Below are positions 45,631-58,090 of a stretch of DNA of 64,000 bases, piece after piece. The stretch comes from Trema orientale (lineage: Eukaryota > Streptophyta > Magnoliopsida > Rosales > Cannabaceae). The DNA is taken from contig JXTC01000137.1 of NCBI GenBank assembly GCA_002914845.1, positions 488,682 to 552,681 on the forward strand, given 5' to 3'. The translations under genes were made by a program, and so were the position numbers. The notes beneath the pieces were generated by a model that searched no databases, was not told the origin of the DNA, and saw only the letters and a list, made by a program, of their open reading frames with translations. Each line of letters starts with the position of its first letter. Position 1 is the first letter of the stretch.

Positions 45631-47560
45631 ATGCTAGTGTTGATGGATTATGCCAACACCGGCCTCAAAGACTTAATCCTAACCCTACTTTGGGTCTCTA
45701 AGCAGCAACATGGATTCTTGAAGGAGGTTCTAGATGTGTCCCATCACGACACTCGAGTGAGTATGGAGAAGGTCCCTGCTGAGAGAGAAACTCCCAATCT
45801 TGATGGGGCCTTGGTGAAACCAACCTATTGATGGCTCTCTTTCGGTTCTCCAAAGACATAAGGTTGAAGATGGTATGTTTTTGCCATCTTTACTTTCAGA
45901 GAATAAAATGAAACTTCAAAATTTCAGGTTTTATGAAACTTGGTATGTTCTCTAACAGCCATAATAAGCCTTAGCCTTAGAATTTCGAGTTTGCTAAGAA
46001 ACTAAGCTTAGGAGTGATAGACAATTATAATATGAGAAAGTAGAGTGGTCTTTATGCGCTTTTTTCATTAGTTCATGGAATTTTGATCAAGACTTGTTAT
46101 AAGAAATTTTTTTGGAATAAGAAATTCTTTTTTATTTACAATGTTTCATGACTGTTCTTGTGTTTTTACGCTGTAGACAACAAAGAAAGAGGGCGTGCTA
46201 GATGAGAAACGTGAAAGGAAAAGAGAGGTTGAGGAGAGGTTGCAAGTTTTTAATGACGAGAAACATAATCCGACACAAGTATTCAAGCAGTTAACATATG
46301 GATTCATGCCACTTTCTTTGGAAAACGTTCTCAAAGTTTTATGACTTCTATCCTTCATCTTGTAGCTTTGTGAAGTTCAAGGTCTCTTCACATTACATTT
46401 CTCCGTACAATAGTTTACCTTGTAGATTTGTTGTTGGTGGTTTACAGATTTTTAAGTGCAGAGGGGGATTTGAAGAGGCGGATTAGCATGCAATGCCTGT
46501 GTCGATGATCTGATCTGGCTTGTTGCTTCTAGGACGAGCAGAGAGCCAAATCTTAGTGGAGAAGGGGAAGGGGGAGAAAGAAACCGATGCTCTTTTCAAT
46601 CATAACTTTCATTCTCGTAAGATATCCCGGATCAACCGTACATCACCGTCTTCAAAGTCTCCTATTAGAATGCCTCCATTCATTCAACATATAATGCGGC
46701 AAGCCCATTTGATTTTTGATTGATCACTGCTATTTCCAATGATATTATGAAGTATCTAATCATATAACATTTGACTTATCTAGACCTTTGTTTTGCATGT
46801 TTATGTTAACGCCTGCATGAGTTTTTCACTTTTTTTGTCATCCTGAGATAGTCATGGACAAGAACTTTCTATTACATATTAGTGTAGGCTGCATTGTGCC
46901 TATGCTTGGAAAAATGGCTCATTTTCCCTAAGTGCAAATTGTTTTGAGATTTATTGTTATCGAGTGCAGTGTGCCCTACCTTTTGAAAATGACTTATTTT
47001 GCTGTAGAAAGTGCAAATTGAATGTGATTTTTTGTCCGAGTCATCTAATACGAGCAAAGATAGTTGAGTTATCTAATAATGACAAAAGATATCCAACACC
47101 TGATAGCATTAACAAGACAATTTTTTTTTTCCCCTATAGAGATAAATCTTTAGCCCTGGTTCAACTAGACATTTTGTTATGTTAAGATATGATATGATGG
47201 AGAACTACGAAGCATATTGTAATTGTTCGTTATTCGGAATTATAGCTTTCATATGCCGTGTGACCTCATTGTTGGGCATGCACATATGTGCAGGCTCCTC
47301 ACCCAACTCCACAAATAAGTTTAGATGCTACTGGTAATACATCACACCTCACTCCCATGGGACACCAGGGGTCATCCGGCAAGTCTTCACTCATTATTGG
47401 TGTCAGGTACCAATGATATCTCGTCATCTCTGCCACTTGCAGCGTCTGGTGGCACTTCTGCCTTCGGAGATTCTCGGTTGCTAAGTCCGTGGAATTAGAA
47501 GTTAGAACTATGCTTTCGTTTATTGTTGATCTTGACATGATATTGATTGGGAAGTAAGGT
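45631..47560 (+). pseudogene. Unidentified multi-exon gene relic, sister of 26985-29015
   Basis: Exon-like pieces follow one another on the plus strand. 45631 to about 45860 starts MLVLMDYANTGLKDL and later, in a shifted frame, reads DGSLSVLQRHKVED before GGTATGT. 46178-46285 encodes a charged, coiled-coil-like EKRERKREVEERLQVFND. About 46533-46690 encodes KISRINRTSPSSKSPIRMPPF. About 47294-47490 ends with SSLPLAASGGTSAFGDSRLL and a stop. Frames do not join cleanly and stops occur, so I treat it as a pseudogene, though unusual splicing could rescue parts. I cannot name the family. The middle exons and introns are repeated, with an insertion, at 26985-29015. Confidence 0.55.
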
Positions 47561-48180
47561 TTCATAATTAAGTAAGTGAGAGATAGGGGATAATGAGGTC
47601 TGGTTGGTATAGATCCTACTTGTTTTGATAAAGGTTACACTCGGCTATTTTCATTGTGTATCTGTAGGAGACAGAATGCTAATAAAGGTTCATATTTCCA
47701 GAGTAATTGAAGTTGTAAAGATATTCATGCTTTACTTGCCCACGCACTTAATGCAGCTTCGAAACCCACACCGGGAAATTTAGTTTTTAAGACTTATTAT
47801 TAAGTTTTTTTTTTTTTATTTATTTAAATCCACTAGATTCATCTTTTAATGATATTTTGATATTCTGTGATGCCCTTTATGTATTATTTTCTGTGGAAGA
47901 ATTAAATAAAATTCAAAAAAAAAAAATTAAAAAAAAAAGATAAGAAGAACCGAATGGGAAATTTAGTTTTTTTTTTTTTTTGGGACTTATTATTAAGTGT
48001 TTTTAGGTTGATAGACTTCTACCTTTTTTTTTATTTAAGTCCACTAAACTCATCTTTTTAATGATATTTTGATATTCCTACCCTTTATGTGTTATTTTCT
48101 GTGAAAGAATTAGATAAAATTCAAAAAAGAAAAAAAATAAAAAAATAAGGAAAAAAACACGAATCCTCCTTTAATATCTC
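47561..48180. repeat. Tandem duplication of a roughly 180-bp AT-rich unit
   Basis: The unit running from GAAATTTAGTTTTT through TTAATGATATTTTGATATTC and TTTTCTGTGGAAGAATTA to AATAAAATTCAAAAAA occurs at about 47776-47930 and again at about 47958-48130. No coding content. Confidence 0.65.
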
Positions 48181-48349
48181 TCTAATCTCCTTCTAATTTC
48201 CTCCTTTCCATTCCAAACACAAAACCCAATTTATTTTCCAAAGCTTCTCGAAAAAACTTACAATTTTTCACACACCAAAAGGTCCATTTTGTAATTTTTT
48301 GAGCCAAAAATTGCGAGAACGCCGAGAAGGAAAAAGTTAACAGTACAGG
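48181..48349. other. Short leader-like sequence before the dyad array
   Basis: An open minus-strand frame of 75 codons crosses this segment (48182-48409), but it has no family resemblance and runs into the repeat array. On the minus strand it looks more like a transcribed leader than a protein. Function not assigned. Confidence 0.25.
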
Positions 48350-49660
48350 TATTGACTGGGTCCAATTGAGCTCGACTGGACCAACTGGACCCAATTGAGT
48401 TCTCAGCAACTAGTTCTACTGGGTCTAATTGAGCTCGACTAGGTCTAGTTGAGCTCGACGAGACCTAGTTGAGTACTTAGTAGCTAGTTTTACTAGATCG
48501 AGTCGAGCTCAACCGGACCCAATAGAACTGGTTACAGAGTACTCAACTCGACCAATTGGAATTTAAAATGAGAAGTTTACAGTCAAGACTTATAGAAAGT
48601 TTTGATTATTCAAATTATTACTCGATTGGACCTAGTTGGGTGGCAATGTTGTCCAATTTAGTCTTTACATTATCGACAATGATGCGATCTTTTTTATAGA
48701 AATACCTATTCTCAAACGTAGTTGGTTTTGCTTTTGATTTCTAACCTACCAGATATTTTGAGTATTTGAGCACAAATATTAAAGCATACTCCATTAGTGA
48801 GAATGAATTGGTTTCCCATTAACAAACTATGTAATTAAATAGATGCAAGTGTCATATTTGTCAAATAAAGAATCTCTCATTCTTCAATTCCTTACTAAAA
48901 AAATTTCCTTTGATCTTGATTTCGAACTTATTCATAATCATTTACATGCACAGAAGAAGGGGATCGCTTCGAGGTTCTTTGACCAACAACCTACAAAATA
49001 AAATGGTACTTCGTATAAAAATTATTCTTATTAGGAAAAAAAGAAAGGGTAAAAAAGTGTGTAAAAATACTTATCTCAACTGGACCAATCAAGCTTTACT
49101 GGGACTAATCGAGATATCTAGAAGCTTGTTATTTACTCGACTAGACCTAGTAGAGCTCAATTGGATCCAGTTCAGATCTATTGACTGCATAAAAACACCT
49201 ATCTCGATTGGTACCTAAAAAGCTCGTTATTTACTCGATTAGATCCAGTAGAGCTTAACTGGATCCAGTAGAGATTTTCATATCCATTAAGTGTATAAAA
49301 ATACTTATCTCTACTAGACCAATCAAGCTCTACTGGGTCCAGTTGAGATATCCAGAAAGTATTATTTACTCAACTGGACTCAGTAGAGCTCAACTAAATC
49401 CAGTAGAGTTTTTCAGATTCATTGTTAACTCTAAAAATATTTCAACTGGACTCAGTAGCGCTCGACTGGGTCCAGTAGAAATTTCGAGAACATTGTCAGC
49501 TCTTACAAAATTTGACTAGAACCTAATAAAACTCAATCGAGTTTAGTAGAGATTTTCAGAAAGATTATGTTCCCCCAGAAAATCTCAATTGGACCTTGAA
49601 CCTGGTAGAGCTCTACTGAATCCACATGAGTAATATATTTTTGTGTCTTAATACCTCAAT
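48350..49660. repeat. Array of degenerate ACTGG/CCAGT dyads, about 1.3 kb
   Basis: The motif CTCAACTGGACCCAGTAGAGCTC and variants (mostly GAGCTC spaced with ACTGG-(N)-CCAGT) recur dozens of times in both orientations. Between about 49060 and 49500 a larger unit of roughly 110-120 bp is visible, starting GTGTAAAAATACTTATCTC (49060), TGCATAAAAACACCTATCTC (49186) and TGTATAAAAATACTTATCTC (49291). Units diverge strongly, so the array is old. No gene lies in it, and no terminal repeats or target duplication were found. Confidence 0.7.
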
Positions 49661-50202
49661 TAGAGCCAGAATACCATAACTGAACACAAAACTTTGACTG
49701 TATCTATGGTTGGAAGTCAGAACTCCGTTGAGTTTGAAAAGAGGGAACCCTTGAAGAAGACAATCGTTTCTCCCCTACTTTAGTTTTGGATCGAAATACT
49801 AGTTGAATTTTGAAGGTAACTATATTCAGAATCTTGATTTTGTGGGTAATTTTATCGGGTATTTGAAGAATGTGGGTCCTTCTCTTTGAATACAATCTCT
49901 CCCTCTTCCCCCTTCCATTTCCCTTCCCTTTTCTGTCTGCTTTTGTTTTTTTTTTTTTTCCCCTTTTTAATGTGTTTGTATTTGTTTTTGTTGTTATTTT
50001 ATTATATATTTTTATAATTATCTTTATTTTTTAGGATTTTATATAGGGGCTATTATGTCTTTTCATTCACAAAGAGAAGGAGAAATAAAAAATAAAAAAT
50101 AAAATAAAACGAGTCTCTTTAATTTTAAAAGAAGTTCATATGAAGTCTAAAAAAACTAAAAGGCCCCACAAAATTTGACTAGAATCCAAGTCAAATTTTG
50201 AC
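49661..50202. other. Noncoding, AT-rich
   Basis: A minus-strand open frame at 49704-49895 is not recognised. The remainder has T-rich and (AAATA)n-like runs. Nothing else seen. Confidence 0.35.
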
Positions 50203-50480
50203 AAGATTACGCTCATAGGGCTTCCGGCGTCCAGGACAGTGACCATCCTCCTCAAGAATCCTCTTATGTCAGAAGAGGCAGAGCTTAAAACCGCACAGAC
50301 AAGGCAAAAAGCTTCTGTCCGTCAAATCCAAACCCTCAAAGCATATTAGATATGAAGATGGTGGGGAATTATGTTGTTGCAAGCCCATGGGACACCTCCA
50401 CAGCATAATGTTGCCTGTCCGAGTTAGGCAAACTAACCTGGCTTTAACAAATTTGGCAAACTCCAAGCGCGTCACCCGGC
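50203..50480 (-). pseudogene. Fragment of the NOT4-like RING gene (duplicate of 52948-53240)
   Basis: The segment matches the C-terminal coding part of the RING gene at 52869-53752 nearly base for base (for example ATTACGCTCATAGGGCTTCC, then CCATCCTCCTCAAGAAT, then TGTTGCCTGTCCGAGTTAGG). It carries small indels and stops that destroy the frame. It covers the RING finger and some preceding sequence. At its right end it switches abruptly to EDS1 3'-end sequence. Confidence 0.85.
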
Positions 50481-50660
50481 CTTGGAATCAAGTTAAATGA
50501 CATACAGCCATTCACACATAGCTAAGAAGAGACTTTACACACTGTTTCTCTTCCAATCCACATGTCGACATGGGATTGGAGTTAAGAATTCATAGTTGAC
50601 TCCGTCAATGGCTTTAATAGTAGAATAGCAATAAAATATTTGTATGCAAACAACCTATCA
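50481..50660 (+). pseudogene. Fragment of the EDS1 3' end
   Basis: ATCAAGTTAAATGACATACAG at about 50486 matches the last EDS1 codons (44641-44661). The following AGCTAAGAAGAG covers the stop. Similarity continues into the 3' untranslated region (GTAGAATAGCAATAAAATATTTG near 50618 against 44733). It is a non-coding remnant joined directly to the RING-gene fragment. Confidence 0.8.
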
Positions 50661-52868
50661 CCGTTCAGTAGTAAAAGGTCTTGGTTCTGTTAACAGGCTG
50701 CCCGATTGGAGTTTCTGGAAAATGGGGAGAAATGGTCTCCCGATTAGACTCTTTGGTTCTGTTCAATGGTCTTCCTAGTAGAGAATCTGCTAAAGGGTCT
50801 CCAATTGGTTTGTTTTCACTTAAGCTTGTTAACTAATAGTGCAAAACATTTCGAGCAAGTCTCTGAAATCATCGGGTTCATTAATACGAATCTAGATGTC
50901 AATAAAATTAAATGTGCTCGAGTATCAGAGATGATAACATGATTGTGAACCTTCAAAATCAAAATTCAAAGCACCTTTACTCGAACAATTTGACTGAATA
51001 TCAAAACACAGGTGCCGTTAACCAATGGATAAATAACAAAGAGTGCCCATCTAGCAAAATGATAGAAACTGATATTAAAGCCATGATTCCCACATACATT
51101 TCCACATAAAGAGAAATTTCATGTAAGAATCAGTATCATTACACACATCCTCAACTAATATACAGCACGAATGAAATGGCTAAAAATGAATGTAGTTCCA
51201 AAAGAAGCAGGATGGTATGTATTACAACAGGCTTCCATACTGTTGCTGGATGAGAACTCCTTAGTTAAGAATATTTATCATGTAGACTCCTTATGCTTGA
51301 TTTCCTGGACATACTATTCGTTCCTTCCTTTTTTATCAGTTCCTTCTTCGCTTTTGAAGAAAAGACATCAGTCAAGGGTGGTCAGAAATACAAGACATCA
51401 TAAACAACACATCTTCAAGACACTGTCAGTTCAAGGAAAAACATGTTATGAATGCTAACAGATTGATTAGGATAAGATTAAAATTATCGAATACCTCCAA
51501 AACAGAACAGCAACTAAATGACACTTTCTTCTGTGTTCAGTAGGAAAGGACCATTAACTAGATATGACCCTCACTTAAGTTACTCAATGACAACTTATTC
51601 TTTGGTCCTACTGAATCGCTTTTCCGAGATTCTTTATAGTTCATTACTGAAATCTGCTGCGAGCTGCTTGGTCTTATTTTCCAAATCAAGAAAATCCCAT
51701 ACTTCAGTTTATATTACATTTGCAAACACTAATCCCTGGTAACTAACTTTGTACTCCAATAGCATAGTTGGAATTCATACCTCAAGTAAGTCTAAAAATC
51801 GGCTAGCGAATAGTACAGGACAATGAACTAGCTAACAAATAATACTATCAAGATTTTCTGCTCGTATCTTTCCTGCACTCTGCCGATATGTAGTTCTTTT
51901 CTGGACGGTCGACTAGCAAATTATCAATAATAAATCTCACAGAAACTTAATAATACCTTCTACCCATACTGGATACACAAAAGAAAGTCAACAATATGAT
52001 AAAAAACTGAGAAATTCCGAAGACCATACTGCTAACAATCCGCACAGACCTCCTTAACCATTAATGTAAAGCAAGTCTTACAATCTATAGCGCCCAACCT
52101 AATATATTTTCTCTTCACTCTTTACCAGCTGAACTGTGAAAATGCCTAAGGTCGTATGTCAGAAAGCATTCAGGTTTATTTCATGCAATCCTGAAGAAAT
52201 GGCATTTATACATAATATGTGATCCAGATAAAAACGATGATCAGAGTTGACCTCAATGCATTTGAACACAATCGATTGTTCTAACATTTAAAGCCTAAAG
52301 ACTCAAACAGATTTCTTGCAAATCTTGCCTAAAGTCCGAGTGTTAGGCCATCAAAAAAATAAAAAGAATTGGAAAGAGGGAAACTGTCTTTCATAAAACA
52401 ACACCAGATGAAAAGATACCGTTGAAGTGCTCACTCAAAATTTAATAGCCGAGTCAACTAAGTAGAATGCTTCAAAAAATATTAGAATCGCGAATAAGGG
52501 ATTTCTACACAAAAACAACAGCTATTATGTCAAGGTCATAGATAATAATTAATTAAGAAAAACTGAAAACTAGGAACTTAAAAGAAGAATACCATAACGT
52601 AGTGTATTATTATTTCATGTATTGAATTTCTATACCACCATATCTATTCACATACGAACACTTGTCCTCTACATTAGCACATGCACCATAAAGATAAGAA
52701 CCAAACTCAAAAGAAGCAGCTCCACTCTCGGGTGCTCAAAACCCTATGCCCACATCTAACTAATGAAATCAAAGTCTAAGACTAATGGAACACAAGACAC
52801 ACAAAAGTAAAACAGAACGAAACAAAGAAAGAAAAATCCCACCATACATAATTCATGAAAACGGAGAC
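50661..52868. other. Noncoding; includes the RING gene 3' flank
   Basis: No exons or repeats were recognised between 50661 and about 52600; the open frames at 50912 and 51171 look like chance frames. The last 200-250 bases before 52869 are probably the 3' untranslated region of the minus-strand RING gene. Confidence 0.4.
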
Positions 52869-54193
52869 CTAAGACCTTGTAATCACGCTGCAAGAACGAG
52901 CCAACCGGAACGTAAGGCCACCTCCTCGCACACTGGCCTCTGCCTCAACAGGATTACGCTCATAGGGCTTCCTGCATCCAGGACAGCGACCATCCTCCTC
53001 AAGAATTCTCTTATGACAGAAAAGGCAGAGCCTAAAACCGCACAGGCAAGGGAAAAAGCTTGTGTCCGTCAAATCCAAATCCTCAAAGCATATTGGACAG
53101 GAAGATGGTGGGGGAATTATGTTGTTGCAGGCCCATGGGACACCTCCACAGCCATAATGTTGCCTGTCCGAGTTAGGCAAACTAAGCTGCTTTGACAAAT
53201 TTGGCAAACACTGGGGGCGCAATGCGTCATCCGGCCTCCATGCCCGGCTATTCCCTGAAACTCTCGAGACCGTTGTTGCACACTCAGGTTTCGAGTTTCC
53301 AATACCTAAAACTGACCCATTAGTTCCTTGGCAAGAAGAAGCCATTTGGGAAATCGGTTCGTGCTCCGGAGGTAATTCGGCACACGGGTTCTCCGGCTTG
53401 TCATTGGCGGCCAAAGCGTCAGCCACAGCCTCCCAGTCATCCAAGCACCCATCATCTTCTTCCTCCTCTTCTGTAATACTTCCGGAGCAACACCCACCAC
53501 TACTGCTGCTGGAACTGCTACTACTGCTAGACCCAGTAAAGTTCGTCCCCGAATCATTGCTTCCCAACACACTGCTAGTCAGACTAGACGGACTGTTCGA
53601 TGGCGTGTCAGAATCGCTATCATTATGATGGACCTGTCCGCCATTTTCTTCCCCTATCCGTCTCATCTCTAAATTCCCCAAAGAACGGTTCCTTTCCTTG
53701 CCCGTTTGAACACCATTCATTTCATCCTTGCAACACTTGTTCTTGACAGCAACTAATGCCAATAAAATCAAAATAAATCAAATAAATTACAGAACCAAAA
53801 ACTACCAATCCTACCAAAATAATCATGCAGACCCAAAGAAACCATCCGTACATATAATCGGTAAACATAAAACACATAAACCCATCAACAAAAATATAAA
53901 GAGAGATCATAAGCATACCTTGTGAAAGCCATTGCTCACGACGAACATCAAGCTTGCACTGCTTCAATTTCGCAGTCCTGGCCTAAAAACCCAACCATAA
54001 AAATCAAAGAAAAAATTAAAAAGATTGAACAGAATAACAAAAAAAAATAAAAAATAAAAAATAAAATCTATGCCAAAAAATCATCCCAAAAAAATGGATT
54101 GAAATGAAATCTCACCCTCTTCTTCTTCCCCAAATCCTTCGAGTTGTATGGAGCCGAAGGAATCGAAGCGTTCGCGACCGAATCAGAATCCAT
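52869..54193 (-). CDS. NOT4-like C4C4 RING-finger protein (probable E3 ubiquitin ligase), three exons
   Basis: Exons on the minus strand are 54193-54116 (MDSDSVANASIPSAPYNSKD), 53982-53919 (ending WLSQ) and 53752-52869, with GT-AG borders and a total of 341 residues. A serine-rich tract (about residues 120-135) precedes an acidic tract (EEEEEDD). The RING lies at residues 266-307, with cysteines at 266, 269, 283, 285, 290, 293, 304 and 307: eight cysteines and no histidine, as in the RING of CNOT4/NOT4, including the phrases PCLCGFRLCLFC and DGRCPGCR. RINGs of this type recruit E2 enzymes; NOT4 belongs to the CCR4-NOT system, but this protein lacks a recognisable RRM, so it is NOT4-like only in the RING. 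No breaks are seen. A partial duplicate lies at 50203-50480. The leader at 54194-54340 is pyrimidine/purine mixed. Confidence 0.9.
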
Positions 54194-54889
54194 GGCTGCT
54201 CTCAACAATCGGATTCAAAAGATTTGGCCTCCAAAATCAAAAACCCCTAAGAAATTTTGTAGAGAGAGAGATAGAAATTGAATGGATAACGGAAATTCTT
54301 CTGCTCCGCTCGCCCCTCTTTTTCAGACTATGGGGAGCAGAGGGGCTTAGTTGGATATATAAACTGGCAAGGTTACGAAATTGCCCCTAATTCCGATTTA
54401 ATTTTCGGAGATTGACCACTCAGATTTTAATGGATTTCGGGTAAGATGGAGGGTAGAAATGAGACGCGGCAGGGTCATCTTTGTAAAGTTGCAATGGTTG
54501 AGATGATACGACGTCGTTGGTTAATTAACGGCGTCGTTTTAGCATTTTGAGTTGGATTTTCCAAAACAGAGGACACCGTCATTTATTATTATTATTATTA
54601 TTATTTTATTTTGGCGAAGAATCATTCGTTCACATCTAATCAAATTAATTATCCAAGAATTTTATCTTGGGCTAACTTGCTAGCATAGGCATTTATTAGG
54701 GTTAAATTTTATTTAATTAAATAGGACAACAAGATTTTTTTATTAGCCTCTTCCTTTGATTACGTGCAATACAGCTCTCTTTCTCAGAGGAAAAAAAAAA
54801 AAAAGAAAAAAGAAAAAAGAAAAAGAGTGTAGATATACATATATAACTCACCAACTGTCGCACCCTTGTTCCATTAATTTAATTTTTAA
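54194..54889. other. RING gene upstream region
   Basis: About 300 bp upstream of the start codon lie GACGTCG (about 54510) and GGCGTCGTTTT (about 54531), possible G/ACGT-type elements. A (TTA)n microsatellite is at about 54582-54605, and A-rich runs at 54788-54820. No other gene is seen. Confidence 0.4.
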
Positions 54890-55395
54890 TTTGGATAAAT
54901 AATCTTGTTAGCTCTTAAATTATTAAAAAAAATCTCATTTCGATCTTTAGATTTTAAATTACGCCATTTTGATCTTTAAACTAGTGAAAAAAATTTAAGT
55001 TTAGTCCTTTTAGTTTTATTCTTAACAGAATGAGCATATAAACTACTTTTATTATTTTGTTATACTTATTTTATATCTAAAAGCATAATCCAGCATTATA
55101 AAGAAATTAGAACATGAATTAAAGCAGTTTAACAAATGATTGGTTGAATAAAAATTAATGGCACATTAGACAATAATACAATGTACAACAGTAAAAAATA
55201 CAATGTTTTTTTAAAATTACTAATACAAAATGAGAAATACAACTTATGTGCTCATTTTGATAAGTTTTAAATAAAATGTACAGCAAAAAAACTAAAATGG
55301 TACATTTTTAATAGTTTAAGGATCAAAAGGACGTAATTTAAAAATTAAAAAAATAAGACTTTCTCCTTAATTTAAGAATTAATATAGTCATTTAT
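54890..55395. mobile_element. Inverted-repeat element with about 140-bp arms
   Basis: The left arm (about 54897-55035, AAATTACGCCATTTTGATCTTTAAACTA) is complemented by the right arm (about 55240-55390, TAGTTTAAGGATCAAAAGGACGTAATTT). The spacer between is about 200 bp and not coding. This looks like a non-autonomous DNA element or foldback. Just outside, AACCTTAAT ... TACGAATTG phrases are repeated directly at about 55415 and 55515, next to a copy of CCATTAATTTAATTT shared with 54872. Confidence 0.55.
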
Positions 55396-57392
55396 CCTTT
55401 TAATTTTAAAGAAACCTTAATTCGTGTATGATCTTTTCTGGACTTTTTTTTTTAAAAAAAAAATACGAATTGTAGCATACCCTTGATCCATTAATTTAAT
55501 TTGTAATTTTGAAGAACCTTAATTAATTTATGATCCTTTTCTCGACTTTTGGTTAAAAGTACGAATTGCAGTTTTTTTTTTTTTTTTTCAAAAGTAAACA
55601 TATAACTTGAATATTTTTTTTTGTTTCTTTTATTTTTATTTTTCCAGATAACTGCCCATGACTCCAACACAATTTATTTTATGCTCTACATCTCACTCAA
55701 AAAATAATAATAATAAAATTCATCTTATGCCCTAATTATTCGAGTCATTATCAATTTAAACCACCATTTTTGTTTTTTTGTTTTTTTATTTTTTTATAAA
55801 GCATCGGATGAAAAAAAATTAGTAATTTTATTTAATGATAATTTTGAAATTCCAAAACTACCCCCAGCTTTACTCCAGTTTAAAATTTTCTACCAAGTCG
55901 AAAAGGGGGGAAAAAAAAAAAAGTGAATGAGGCAGTCAACCATATTTGATCAGAATTGAAAATTTAAAACTGGGGACTCAAACCTAGTTAAAAATCAATC
56001 GAAACAACTAAGAGTCTAACTGCAGTCAAATGTGATGCTGGCATCATGATCAAGACTAGCCGTGGTAGCAAGATACTACATATAGCAGCGATAACAGAAA
56101 TAATTTGGGATTTATTAAAGAAAAATATACTTTAGGGTTTATTTAGTAATATGGTATTCAAGTAATTCTAAATTTATGACATGACAATAAAAGTTAGTTT
56201 TGAAATTATTTGTGAATGAATCCTTTTTCCATCATGAGAGGCTTAGTAGTACCCTAGACATAAATACCTTTAATCTTTGTCATTTCTTTTTTTTAAGGCA
56301 TTTAATCTTTGTCATTTTGATCATATGATAACTCAAATTATTTTATAATTTTGATATCAAGATTTATATCCAATCAATACATAATTAGTCACCCAAAATC
56401 TAAAACTACCTAAACAGTTTTTTAATTTATGATTTAAATTTTCAATTGGATGGTAATTATGATTTGGGTTCTTATCAAATTCATAAACATAATTGCTACA
56501 ATCTTTTTACCATTTTTTTTAAGTCTAATTACAACTTTATTTTCCATTTTATAAATCAATTTTACAACGTTGAACTATTATTTTGCAAGGAGTTTTAAAA
56601 AAATAAGTATTTATCTAAAAATATTCTTTCAAAAGAACTATTTTGCAAAGAAATTCTACACTGAGATGTATATTATTTCTGAGGTGAGAAAAATCTCGAG
56701 TGATAAACAAGGTAGTGTTAAATATATTACTCAAACACTCAATAGATATATCCAAGGAAAGTATGTCTTTATTAGTTTATTTGCTATGATTAAATTTCTG
56801 TTTATAATTAAATTGATTTCACTTTAATGACTCAAATCAAAATGGGGCCACTATATTCCTTTCTCTTATATGTTGAAAAATCTTTTATTGGCCAAAAGAC
56901 TAACTTAGCTATTAGGTTGTAAAGTGGTCGCAGACTATTAGGTTATAAAGTGGTCGCAGACTTAGTCTGATTGGTAACCACATCTATATTCAATGTTGAA
57001 ATCTAGAGATCAATTCCCTCACTCCTAATATCAAAACAAAACCGCTACTAGATTGTAAGCTTATAATAATAATATAATCTGTAATCAGGGACATAGCCAT
57101 GAATTTAATTCAGATGGATAAATATCAAATGTGCTTTAATTGTAAAAAAGCCTAACTCAAAGTCTTAAAGCTTAATAGGCATACTTAAAAATTTACAAGT
57201 TTATAGGGTAAATGCTAAATTCAAATAAGACAAAGACTAATTATGTTAAAAATTTACATATTATTTACAAAAAATAAAATAAAATTCAGTGGCAATCGCT
57301 TCCTCTAGGTGCCATATGCAATCCAATTATTTTTACTTGCGTTGTTATTTTTCCATTAATAATAATATTATTATTATTATTATTAAGGGATA
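55396..57392. other. AT-rich noncoding DNA with a possible SINE
   Basis: No gene. At about 56920-57060 a short duplication (TTAGGTTGTAAAGTGGTCGCAGAC / TTAGGTTATAAAGTGGTCGCAGAC) precedes an A-box-like TTAGTCTGATTGGT and a B-box-like GAGATCAATTCCC, which could be a decayed tRNA-derived SINE. The open frame at 56570-56827 is AT-rich and unrecognised. Confidence 0.35.
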
Positions 57393-58090
57393 ATATCAAG
57401 AAAAACCTACCGTGTTTAGTATTTTATAAAAAAAAGACACTCATACTTTTTTATTTATATTAAATTAAACCTTTAATTTGTATTTTCATATCAAATAAAA
57501 CCAGGTCCACACTTTAGTCAAAATTAGAACTTTAGTTTATTAAAAAAGACCGTTTCACCCTTTAAACTCATAAAAGATATATAAAACCAATTACTTTTGT
57601 CTTTCTTTTTTTTTTTGAAAAAAAATATTTTAAGTGAAAATAAAAATTATTAAATGTTAAAAAAGTTTTACCTATTCAAAATAATTTTAAAAAAAGAATA
57701 ACAAAAGTTAGAAAAAATTATTGTTTTATTATTATTTTTTTCAAAAGTTTAAATTATTCAAAAAAAATTATTTAGAAAAAGAGAATGACAAAAATTAAAA
57801 AAAAAAAGAAAAAACTCGTTTTTCTTTCTTTTTTCAATCATTTTAATTGAAAATAATAATTATTGAAGCTAAAATTAGTTTAAATTATTTAAAACAATCA
57901 AATGTTTAAAAAAAAGAATGACATAATTTTTTATTCTTAATAATTATTATTTCACTTAAAATATTTTTTTTAAAGAAAGATAATAATAATTGGTTTCAAT
58001 ATTTTTAATTTTTTATATGTTTTATGAATTTAAGGACAAAATTATCTTTTTCGGCAAACTAAAATTTTAATTTTGATTAAATATATAGAT
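57393..58090. mobile_element. Long imperfect palindrome running into the N gap
   Basis: The left half (about 57525-57660: TTAGTTTATTAAAAAAGACCG, CTCATAAAAGATATATAAAACCAATTA, AAAATATTTTAAGTGAAAATAA) is complemented by the right half (about 57930-58085). The arms therefore exceed 130 bp and the right end is hidden by the Ns from 58091. A foldback-like DNA element is likely, and such palindromes commonly break assemblies. Confidence 0.55.

Noticed and set aside
53398..53628. Frames overlapping the RING gene on the other strand or in other frames (also 52785 and 53306)
   Set aside because: They are shadows of the well-supported RING coding exon, caused by its serine-rich and acidic repeats.
56930..57030. 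tRNA gene
   Set aside because: Only box-like fragments are present; no acceptor stem or anticodon arm could be built.
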